Shown here: piece by piece, positions 16,646-23,671 of the stretch
How positions within the stretch are numbered: the first letter of the stretch is position 1
How the letters are laid out: each line of letters opens with the position of its first letter
Assembly (NCBI GenBank): GCA_017396665.1
Contig: JAFQLH010000008.1
Coordinates: forward strand, 1-37,520
Reading direction: 5' to 3'
Origin: Oscillospiraceae bacterium
Lineage (GTDB): Bacteria > Bacillota > Clostridia > Oscillospirales > Ruminococcaceae
Length of the DNA: 37,520 bases
Translations under genes and position numbers: made by a program
The notes under the pieces: generated by a model
Told to the model about the DNA's origin: nothing
Database searches by the model: none
What the model saw: only the letters and a program-made list of their open reading frames with translations

Positions 16646-17259
16646 ATTCTATCGCTCCAATTCTTCTCAAAGCCATCCTCATCGAAGTCGTCGTCTTCGA
16701 TGACGTTATAGCTTTTCTTAGGGTAATGGATAATCTCATACAGCTCGTTTATCAAAAACAGCTTTGTCTTGGTTGTTCTGATAATGACTGTAACAGTCCT
16801 TTCGCTTTTGCGGGCAGTTTCCTTCTTCTTTTTAATATCGGTAACGCTTGCAGAAGACTTATCAGACAGCTCAAGCACGAGATTTCCCACGCTGTCCTGA
16901 TACGATTTTCGGGCATCAGTCAGCTTTATTTCAAATCTTCTTTTTCCGCCCTTCATAAGAGCAGTTGTATGAATCAGCTTATAGTCATCATAAATAACAG
17001 TTTCCTCTGTTTCAAAGCTCACGAGAGATATTCTGACCGCCACGACGCTCACCAGGAGACTTATTGCTGACAGCAAAAGCAGCAGCACAGTTGCGGCTAC
17101 GTTATGCGAAAATACGGCAATCACGGCGATTACAACCGACACTGCGACAGACAGGTACAACCTTCTGAGCAGTTTTTTTCTTGCTGCGAGTCTTTTGGGC
17201 ATTTCTCGTCTTGCGAGCTGTTTATCCTTTGCAGAGGGATACTGATAGATAGTTGACAT
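16642..17259 (-). CDS. Small membrane protein of unknown function in the aro operon
   Basis: I do not recognise this 205-residue protein. A basic N-terminus (about residues 1-33, many Arg and Lys) is followed by two hydrophobic segments (about 34-54 and 56-77) forming a membrane hairpin. A cytoplasmic-looking C-terminal domain of about 125 residues is mixed beta/charged and ends in an acidic stretch (EDDDFDEDGFEK). The architecture is reminiscent of bacterial PH-like membrane proteins, but that is only an impression. AAGGA sits 7 bases before the ATG. It starts 3 bases after the acyl-CoA synthetase stop and overlaps aroB by 4 bases, so it is tightly built into the operon. Confidence 0.8.
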   Translation of the reverse strand: MSTIYQYPSAKDKQLARREMPKRLAARKKLLRRLYLSVAVSVVIAVIAVFSHNVAATVLLLLLSAISLLVSVVAVRISLVSFETEETVIYDDYKLIHTTALMKGGKRRFEIKLTDARKSYQDSVGNLVLELSDKSSASVTDIKKKKETARKSERTVTVIIRTTKTKLFLINELYEIIHYPKKSYNVIEDDDFDEDGFEKNWSDRI

Positions 17260-17262
17260 AGG

Positions 17263-18915
17263 TTAATCCTTATTTTCGTCAGACTTACGGATTGCTTTTC
17301 TTATAATCTTACCGCTGATTGTTTTTGGAAGCTCGTCTACGAACTCGATAACTCTTGGGTACTTATAAGGTGCGGTTGCATTCTTAACGTAGTTCTGGAG
17401 CTCCTTGACAAGCTCATCAGACGGCTTGAAGTTCTTTGTGAGGACAATTGTAGCCTTAACAACCTGACCTCTGATAGCGTCCTTAACACCTGTTACGGCG
17501 CATTCAAGAACAGAAGGGTGCTCCATAAGAACAGATTCGATTTCAAACGGACCGATACGGTAGCCTGAGGACTTGATAACGTCATCAACTCTGCCTACAT
17601 ACCAATAGTAGCCGTCCTCGTCCTTCCATGCTGTATCGCCTGTATGGTAGAGGTTATTATGCCATGAATCGTTTGTATCCTGTTCGTTACGGTAGTAGCA
17701 CTTAAGCAGGCCCTTATGGTACTGTCCGTCGGTTCTGATACAGATTTCGCCTGTTTCACCGACATTAACTTCGTTGTCATTTTCATCAACGAGGACAACA
17801 TCATAGAGAGGTACAGGCTTACCCATTGAGCCCGGCTTAGGGGTCATATTTCCGAGGTTTGCGACAATCGGAACTGTTTCAGTCTGGCCGAAGGCTTCCA
17901 TAAGCTTAAGACCTGTATACTCGAAGAATCTGTTATAAACCTCAGGGTTTAAGGCTTCGCCGGCTATACAAGCTCTTTCGAGTGAAGAAAGGTCATAATT
18001 CTCGATACCCTCCTTGATAAAGAAGCGGTACATAGTTGGTGGTGCACAGAACGAAGTGATTCTGTACTTTTCTATCATTGAGAGCATTTTTGCACTATTG
18101 AATCTATCAAAGTCATAGATAAACTCACAGGCACCGCAGGTGAACTGACCGAACAGCTTACCCCATGCACACTTACCCCAGCCTGAGTCAGAGATTGTGA
18201 GGTGGAGAGTTCCTTCGTGAACACAGTGCCAATGCTTTGCTGTAACGATATGTGCAGCAGAATAGTAATAGCTATGGAGAATCATCTTAGGGTAGCCTGT
18301 TGTACCCGAAGAGAAGTAGAGGAACATAGGCTCATCGACGAGAGTTTCAACTCTTTCGAACTCGTCGGAATACTTTTCGATTTCCTCGTCGAAGCTTGTC
18401 CAGCCGTCACGGCTTCCTCTTGCGATAAACTTTTCCTGCAAGTCCTTATACTTTTCGCAGGAAGCGTCGATATGCTCGGTTACTTCACCCTCGGCAGTTG
18501 CTACAACATACTTAACTGAAGCAGACTCAAAGCGGTAGGTATAGTCCTTTTCCATGAGCTGATTTGTTGCAGGGATAGAGATTGCGCCGAGCTTCATAAG
18601 TCCGTAAACGCACAGCCAGAACTGGTAGTGACGCTTAAGAACGAGCATTACCATATCGCCCTTCTTTACACCGTGTGCTCTGAACATATTTGCTACCTTA
18701 TTTGTGAGCTTTGAAAGCTGGGCATAGGTGAATTCTCTTTCCTCTCCGCTTTCGTGAACCCAATGGATTGCTTTTTTATCAGGTTTAATTTTTGCGATAC
18801 CGTCGATTACGTCATACGCAAAGTTATAGTTAGCAGGGCAATTGAGCTCAAACTTTATGAGTCTTCCCTTATGGTCATATTCTTCATTTACAAAATTCTT
18901 GTAAAAATTATTCAT
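17263..18915 (-). CDS. AMP-forming acyl-CoA synthetase (medium-chain/aryl type)
   Basis: This 550-residue enzyme belongs to the adenylate-forming superfamily: it activates a carboxylic acid with ATP and transfers it to CoA. The phosphate loop is YFSSGTTGYPKM, followed by the A5 motif LMEAFGQTE, the ribose-binding A7 motif YHTGDTAWKDEDGYYWYVGR, the hinge VDDVIKSSGYRIGPFEIES and the C-terminal catalytic lysine in PKTISGKIIRKAIR. Its length and HWHCVHEG-WGKCAWGK region suggest the medium-chain acyl/aryl-CoA group rather than acetyl-CoA synthetase; the substrate is unknown. I chose the ATG at 18915 (GGAG about 12 bases upstream) over a TTG six codons earlier that lacks a site. It lies 29 bases after an XRE/cupin regulator that probably controls it. 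Confidence 0.9.
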   Translation of the reverse strand: MNNFYKNFVNEEYDHKGRLIKFELNCPANYNFAYDVIDGIAKIKPDKKAIHWVHESGEEREFTYAQLSKLTNKVANMFRAHGVKKGDMVMLVLKRHYQFWLCVYGLMKLGAISIPATNQLMEKDYTYRFESASVKYVVATAEGEVTEHIDASCEKYKDLQEKFIARGSRDGWTSFDEEIEKYSDEFERVETLVDEPMFLYFSSGTTGYPKMILHSYYYSAAHIVTAKHWHCVHEGTLHLTISDSGWGKCAWGKLFGQFTCGACEFIYDFDRFNSAKMLSMIEKYRITSFCAPPTMYRFFIKEGIENYDLSSLERACIAGEALNPEVYNRFFEYTGLKLMEAFGQTETVPIVANLGNMTPKPGSMGKPVPLYDVVLVDENDNEVNVGETGEICIRTDGQYHKGLLKCYYRNEQDTNDSWHNNLYHTGDTAWKDEDGYYWYVGRVDDVIKSSGYRIGPFEIESVLMEHPSVLECAVTGVKDAIRGQVVKATIVLTKNFKPSDELVKELQNYVKNATAPYKYPRVIEFVDELPKTISGKIIRKAIRKSDENKD

Positions 18916-18944
18916 TATAAAACTTATCTCCAATCAATAAAACA

Positions 18945-19511
18945 TTATTTGTCGATAAGAACAGCCAGAAATTCGCAGTCCTCACCGTCTACGGCAATCA
19001 TGCCGTGAAGCTTGCCAGAGTCATAGTAAACAGAGTCGCCCTCTGAGAGCACGACCTCATGTTCTTCGATAATGACTCGCAGCTTGCCCTTTAAGATGTA
19101 GTCCCACTCCTGTCCTTCGTGGGATGACATCTTAATCGGCCTGCCCTGTTCTTCTTCGATATAAGGTGCACGCACGAGCATTGGCTCGATACGCTTATCC
19201 TTGAACAGATAAGCAAGCAGGTGGTATTCAAATCTGTCACGTCTTGCCACAGGAAGTCCCTTTCCTGCCTTTACGACGCAATAGTCAGAAAGCTTAGGGT
19301 ATACGCCCGTCAGTATCTCCACCATATCGACTCGGAAAATTTCTGCGCATTTATATAGGAACGAAACGGAAAAATCCTTTTCGCCGTTTTCTATCTTTTC
19401 ATAATCTTCTTTAGAAATATCAGTAAGATTACTGAATTCCTCTACTGAAAGGTCACAGGACATACGGAGGCCCTTTAATCTTTGTGCAACTTCCTTGATA
19501 TTGTATTCCAT
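18945..19511 (-). CDS. XRE/cupin transcriptional regulator
   Basis: This 188-residue protein has an N-terminal helix-turn-helix of the XRE/Cro type (about residues 5-62, with VAQRLKGLRMSCDLSVEEFS and YEKIENGEKDFS). A C-terminal cupin barrel (about 110-185) follows, with SSHEGQEWDYILKGKLRVII, EGDSVYYDSGKLHG and a terminal strand. Regulators of this two-domain type bind DNA through the first part and probably sense a small molecule with the second. The ATG at 19511 has AAGGTGA 8 bases upstream. It is the first gene of the operon. Pairing with an acyl-CoA synthetase is frequent in anaerobes, so the ligand may be the acid or the acyl-CoA; this is inference. An inverted repeat lies over its likely promoter. 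Confidence 0.9.
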   Translation of the reverse strand: MEYNIKEVAQRLKGLRMSCDLSVEEFSNLTDISKEDYEKIENGEKDFSVSFLYKCAEIFRVDMVEILTGVYPKLSDYCVVKAGKGLPVARRDRFEYHLLAYLFKDKRIEPMLVRAPYIEEEQGRPIKMSSHEGQEWDYILKGKLRVIIEEHEVVLSEGDSVYYDSGKLHGMIAVDGEDCEFLAVLIDK

Positions 19512-19556
19512 AATTAATCTCACCTTTCAAAAATAATACTTCAGGATATTAGCTAG

Positions 19557-19600
19557 AATATTATATCATAAGAGTATTAACATTTTATGAATAATATATT
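19557..19600 (-). promoter_or_regulatory. Promoter region with inverted repeat upstream of the XRE/cupin gene
   Basis: A perfect TATAAT lies at 19560-19565 on the minus strand, about 50 bases before the gene; the -35 region at correct spacing is poor. Imperfect arms at 19557-19571 and 19585-19600 (cores TCATAA/TTATGA) flank a 13-base spacer and cover the -10. This would suit autoregulation. Confidence 0.4.
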
Positions 19601-19631
19601 GCTGTATTGTTTACTTGTTCGCTTCCAGTGC

Positions 19632-19672
19632 AAACAACAAACCCCCGACATAGTGTCGGGGGTTATGATTGT
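19632..19672 (-). terminator. Terminator of CAA cassette 2
   Basis: On the minus strand AACCCCCGACA pairs perfectly with TGTCGGGGGTT around a 3-base loop, followed by TGTTGTTT. The same hairpin occurs at 23478-23518. Confidence 0.9.
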
Positions 19673-19674
19673 TT

Positions 19675-19806
19675 TTAGCCCTGGCCAGGTCCGAGCGGGG
19701 TGTCTCCGCCTTCCTCGGTCCAGTCTTCTCCGCTCATTGTGATTACGTCAGCTGTGCCGAGTACCTTGATAAGCTCGAAGCTTGGTTCTGTATACATTTC
19801 CTTCAT
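19675..19806 (-). CDS. 43-residue peptide of CAA cassette 2
   Basis: This short gene is well supported: GGAGG lies 8 bases before the ATG, it begins 19 bases after the large exported protein, and a terminator follows the stop. The 43-residue product begins MKEMYTEPSFEL, has a middle section ADVITMSGEDW, and ends in an acidic Gly/Pro-rich tail closing GPGQG. It has no signal peptide, membrane segment or cysteine. The second cassette carries a sister peptide with 39 of 43 residues identical, all differences in the last 14. The pattern of conserved front and variable tail recalls precursor peptides, but no modification or export gene is adjacent. Short proteins with a Y-x-x-P-x-x-E start and a D-V-I-T stretch are known to me from related Firmicutes only as hypothetical proteins. 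Confidence 0.85.
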   Translation of the reverse strand: MKEMYTEPSFELIKVLGTADVITMSGEDWTEEGGDTPLGPGQG

Positions 19807-19825
19807 TTTAGTTGCCTCCGTTTTC

Positions 19826-22800
19826 TTACTTCTTGAGTGTCCAGAAGTTGTTGCTGTTCATATTAAGAACGTAGTTTCCGTGCAGGTATTCCTGACCGTT
19901 TTCGTCATAGTAGTATGCATTGATGTAGAGATTTTCGTTCTCGAATGCTTCTGCAGGGAGTACCATTCTTACCTGTCTGTATCCATCGTAATCCTCCATG
20001 AAGCTATCATTTCCGAGGAGTGATGTTCCGCTGAGGCCTGATGAATGGATACCGAATGCACAGAACTTATCTATCAGGTTAGCTGTATCTGCGCTGTGGG
20101 TTACTGTTCCTTCGTAGATATATTTCTTGCTTGTGAGGCTTTCTGTAGAAATTGTGAACCTTGTGCTTGCTACTGCGTCGTTATCTACGCCGAGTACCAT
20201 TGATACCATGAAGTACTTGCCTTCTGTATCTGCTGCGAGTGCTTCAAGACTATCGATTCCGATAAGTGTAAAGTCGCTTGTTGTCTGGTCGTATGCCATT
20301 CTCTGAGCTACCTTATTACCAGGAATGTAGTGCTTTCCATTGAAGCTGATGATGTTGAAGTGTACTCTTGGGGTTGAAGTTTCATTCTTCAAAACCACTG
20401 CATAGAGGTCTGTATCAGCAGCAGGGTATGTGAAGTTTGAGTTTACAGGGTAGTAAACATTCTTGATTGGGTCATACCATACAGTCTTATAGGTATTGTT
20501 ATTGTTGTTAAGGTTGATGTATGGGAGATTTGTTGTAGAACCTGCAGCCTTGTCGAGCATATAGTCAAATCCGCTCAAGAGGTCACCGTTTGCATCGTGG
20601 AATCTGAGGTCATAGAGGTTTGAAAGAACAACTGTGTAAGCGATATCTCCCTTATTGAGAGGATTGTTACCAAAGTAGGTATTATCCTGTGAGATTGTTT
20701 CAGCAGTAATGCTTTCAACTCTGTAGCCTGCCGGAATTGTGATAAGTTCGAGGTCAGATGAATCATATGAGCCGCCTGCGATATCATTTGCGATAAGCAC
20801 TGACTTTGTTTCGTTTCCGTTCATATTATTGGTTGAAACGTTTGTCTGTGGAGCAGCATTTCCGTCAGCCTGCATTGCGTCCATAAGAACGTCAACTGCT
20901 GTACGGCCTGAGTTGTTGTTGCCGTCGTTGTATACAACCTTAACATAAGCATCAACGTAGTTATCAACAACCTTGATTGTGTAGGTGTTTGTTTCGTCGT
21001 CGAAGGTTATTTCCTTGATTGTAAAGTTCGGGTCATTGAGCTCTGCTTCGAGTGAGTAGACTACTTCTGCTCCCGTGTCTGGGTCAACGATAGCCATATT
21101 ATTGAATAAATCAGATTGACCGTCGTTATAGAGTGTAGTTGAACCAACTTCCATACCGTCAGCATAGAGCTTAGCGGTTACTTCGCTGAAGTTCTGTGGA
21201 TAGTCGCTTTCAACCTCAACTACAACATCGTAAACTACTGTATTGTTGTAAAGGTAAATAACAGCCTTTCCGTCTGTGAGGTCTGTATCAGCTTCCTTGT
21301 ACTCGATATATCCCATCGGAATTACGTATTCCAGGTCGGTTCCGTCAAACTGTGAGAGGTAGTCGATAACCTTTCCTTCATCATCAAATACAGGAAGACC
21401 TGTATCAAGGCTTACTTCAGTATTTGTGATATCAACAGTTTCTGAATTGCCGAACACATCCTCTTCCTCGAATGAAATTACATCCATAGATGTGTAACCG
21501 AAACTTTCAAGCAGTGACTCTGTAGCAGAAGTAGTATACCCTACTTCTCCTCTTTCGCCGTCTTCATCATTGTTGTCAGCGTAGTGAACTTCAACGTCAA
21601 CAGTTACATCTGTTCTCATAGAGTCAACATCAACTACGAAGTAAATATTAGAGGATGTACCTGTTCCGGAAACATCAGGGAATGTGAATGTTTCACCAGC
21701 GTTAGCACCACTGTACTTGATGAGGTATGAATCATCTACAGTTACATCATTGGTATTGATATCCAAGAGAGTTGGGATATTAGAAATGAAAGTTTCGCTG
21801 CCGATATCCTCTGCGACACTTTCACCTGTGCCGTAGGTGTGATCGATGTCGGCAAAATATTCCCAGTAAACATCAGCGCCTGCATATACATCGAGTCCTG
21901 AAGCTGCAGCGATATCATCGCCTGTGAGGACATCGAGAGTATCGCCCATCTTATATGCATTTCTGAGGTCTGTTACACTACCCGGAACATAGATTTCTTC
22001 ATCGATGAGCTCCTTATAGGAAAGTGTTTCGTAATCCCAGTAATAGAAGTGTGCAACATAGTAATCCTCAACGGTCTCGCCATACTTTTCAACATAGTTG
22101 TTATAGTATTCTGTTGGCATAGTGAAGGAGAAGTAGCCCTGCTCTGCGTCGATTGTGATTGTTTCACCGATAAGCTGGCTTCTGTTATGTCCTGCACCGC
22201 CTGAAATCTTAGCGTTTGGAGCAAAGATTACACCACGGTAGATTTCGTTTGTGGATACTGTTTCAGCTTCATAGAAGTTGAAAACAACATTTGAGTTTGC
22301 ATTTGAGGTATTACCAATCTGATTTCCGTTGTATGCAAGCTCCTTCTGGAGAACTGTAGGGTTCTTTCCGGGAACGTTGATTACAACATAAGAGCCGTCT
22401 GGAACAACAAGGTTAATCTCGTTCTGTGCAATCTCATCCCACTCTTCAGTTGTGAAAGTAAACACATTAAGCTGTGAATCGGTGCCTGTGATTGTAGTCT
22501 GGTTATGTTCGTTTGTTACCACTGTACCGAAGTTTGCAGGGAGAGTAGCGAGCTTAGCGCTCTTTTCCTTGAGCATCTGCATTTCAGCATCAAAGTCGAT
22601 GATGAAGTTATCCTTATCAGATACATATACAACATCACCGGAATCAGCCGCATTGAGAGCATTCTTATGTCCAGTACCGAGCTGTGTAACCGCATCAGAA
22701 AGTACAACATATCCGTGAGCTGCACTCCACTCGAGAACTATATTTGCATCATTTTCGCAGATAACTGCAGCCGCACCGCTGAGTGTGTTCTGTGAGTTCA

Positions 22801-23212
22801 TCCAATTCTTGGCATGGTAACCTGTTGAGCCAGTATCATTCTTAAGTGTCTGAGCAGCGATTCTTCCTTCTGTGTCAGCACCGTGAACAACAGTTACATC
22901 CTTACCGAAGATTGTGAAGAATGAAGCTGTTCCGAAGAAGTAGTCATCAGGGTTAACGCTTGTTGAACCATAGATAAGTGTCTTTGCGAGGTCGCTGTCC
23001 TTCTCAACTATCGGCAGTTCATAGCCTGTTGCTGTTGAGTCGATTGCTACATCACCGTCTGCAGCGTAGCCATTTACATTTACAACGCCTGTTGTTTCAG
23101 GGGTAGAATTGCTGCCGGAAGTATTAAGAGCAACCGCACCTGCAACAACGCCAGCCGCAATAACGTGGCTTGCAGTAGCAGCGACAATTTTCTTTGCTGT
23201 TAAATTTGTCAT
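19826..23212 (-). CDS. Choice-of-anchor-A-type exported protein, cassette 2
   Basis: This 1128-residue protein is probably secreted or surface-bound. It begins with a basic stretch and a hydrophobic segment rich in Ala and Val (about residues 8-30), a likely signal. Residues ~88-380 look like a choice-of-anchor A domain: the opening YFFGTASFFTIFGKDV, EGRIAAQ, then VVINVPGK, FNFYEA and GVIFAPNAKISG. A beta-rich middle includes a Cna-B-like segment (KLYADGMEVGSTTLYNDGQ) ending VDNYVDAYVKVVYNDG. The last 181 residues, from PRVHFNIISFNGK to WTLKK, differ at only 16 positions from the cassette 1 protein. No LPXTG, dockerin or membrane tail is visible. AGGAGG lies 8 bases before the ATG, under a strong promoter. 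Function is unknown; adhesion is a family-level guess. Confidence 0.85.
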   Translation of the reverse strand: MTNLTAKKIVAATASHVIAAGVVAGAVALNTSGSNSTPETTGVVNVNGYAADGDVAIDSTATGYELPIVEKDSDLAKTLIYGSTSVNPDDYFFGTASFFTIFGKDVTVVHGADTEGRIAAQTLKNDTGSTGYHAKNWMNSQNTLSGAAAVICENDANIVLEWSAAHGYVVLSDAVTQLGTGHKNALNAADSGDVVYVSDKDNFIIDFDAEMQMLKEKSAKLATLPANFGTVVTNEHNQTTITGTDSQLNVFTFTTEEWDEIAQNEINLVVPDGSYVVINVPGKNPTVLQKELAYNGNQIGNTSNANSNVVFNFYEAETVSTNEIYRGVIFAPNAKISGGAGHNRSQLIGETITIDAEQGYFSFTMPTEYYNNYVEKYGETVEDYYVAHFYYWDYETLSYKELIDEEIYVPGSVTDLRNAYKMGDTLDVLTGDDIAAASGLDVYAGADVYWEYFADIDHTYGTGESVAEDIGSETFISNIPTLLDINTNDVTVDDSYLIKYSGANAGETFTFPDVSGTGTSSNIYFVVDVDSMRTDVTVDVEVHYADNNDEDGERGEVGYTTSATESLLESFGYTSMDVISFEEEDVFGNSETVDITNTEVSLDTGLPVFDDEGKVIDYLSQFDGTDLEYVIPMGYIEYKEADTDLTDGKAVIYLYNNTVVYDVVVEVESDYPQNFSEVTAKLYADGMEVGSTTLYNDGQSDLFNNMAIVDPDTGAEVVYSLEAELNDPNFTIKEITFDDETNTYTIKVVDNYVDAYVKVVYNDGNNNSGRTAVDVLMDAMQADGNAAPQTNVSTNNMNGNETKSVLIANDIAGGSYDSSDLELITIPAGYRVESITAETISQDNTYFGNNPLNKGDIAYTVVLSNLYDLRFHDANGDLLSGFDYMLDKAAGSTTNLPYINLNNNNNTYKTVWYDPIKNVYYPVNSNFTYPAADTDLYAVVLKNETSTPRVHFNIISFNGKHYIPGNKVAQRMAYDQTTSDFTLIGIDSLEALAADTEGKYFMVSMVLGVDNDAVASTRFTISTESLTSKKYIYEGTVTHSADTANLIDKFCAFGIHSSGLSGTSLLGNDSFMEDYDGYRQVRMVLPAEAFENENLYINAYYYDENGQEYLHGNYVLNMNSNNFWTLKK

Positions 23213-23477
23213 AATGTTATCCTCCTATTCTATTCTTATTGAGACATAGTTCCGCATTTTTGTAGTTTGATTTTATCACAAAGAAAGTAATTTGTCAATA
23301 AATTTTCGTAAAAAAATATTCATTTTTTGACCTAAAAACGTTTTCTTTTTAAGCACACTGTGTGCTATTTAATTTTGTTTCCTTGATATTCCATTTTCCC
23401 TCAGCCACAGCTTTTGTGTCATTTTTGCCTATTAGTAAAATATTAAATATCGATATTTTAAGTTATATTATCATATT
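23213..23477 (-). other. AT-rich upstream region of cassette 2
   Basis: No gene is seen. Besides the promoter at 23270-23298, it holds a perfect hairpin-type palindrome AGCACACTGTGTGCT at 23352-23366 and a 14-base palindrome AAATATCGATATTT at 23445-23458. Either could be a protein binding site, and neither is followed by a T-run on the relevant strand. Confidence 0.5.
23270..23298 (-). promoter_or_regulatory. Strong sigma-A type promoter for cassette 2
   Basis: A perfect TTGACA (23293-23298) and TAAAAT (23270-23275) are separated by 17 bases on the minus strand. This gives a leader of about 50 bases before the AGGAGG site and ATG. Confidence 0.85.
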
Positions 23478-23518
23478 AAACAACAAACCCCCGACATAGT
23501 GTCGGGGGTTATGATTGT
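23478..23518 (-). terminator. Terminator of CAA cassette 1
   Basis: This is the same hairpin as at 19632-19672, AACCCCCGACA/TGTCGGGGGTT. It ends the cassette 1 transcript before the cassette 2 promoter. Confidence 0.9.
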
Positions 23519-23520
23519 TT

Positions 23521-23652
23521 TTAGCCCTGGTCAGGTCCGAACGGGTTGTCTCCGCCTTCCTCGCCCCAGTCTTCTCCGCTCATTGTGATTACGTCAGCTG
23601 TTCCGAGTACCTTGATGAGCTCGAAGCTTGGTTCTGTATACATTTCCTTCAT
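23521..23652 (-). CDS. 43-residue peptide of CAA cassette 1
   Basis: This is the sister of the peptide at 19675-19806, with the same 43-residue length, 19-base gap to the large gene and GGAGG site. Residues 1-29 are identical. The four substitutions are at 30 (Thr to Gly), 36 (Thr to Asn), 38 (Leu to Phe) and 41 (Gly to Asp), reading from cassette 2 to cassette 1. At the nucleotide level there are seven differences: two silent in the front 29 codons, five in the last 14 codons, all amino-acid changing. The tail therefore looks free or pressed to vary while the front is held constant. The product may be a signal, a substrate of an unlinked enzyme, or a partner of the large protein. Confidence 0.85.
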   Translation of the reverse strand: MKEMYTEPSFELIKVLGTADVITMSGEDWGEEGGDNPFGPDQG

Positions 23653-23671
23653 TTTAGTTGCCTCCGTTTTC

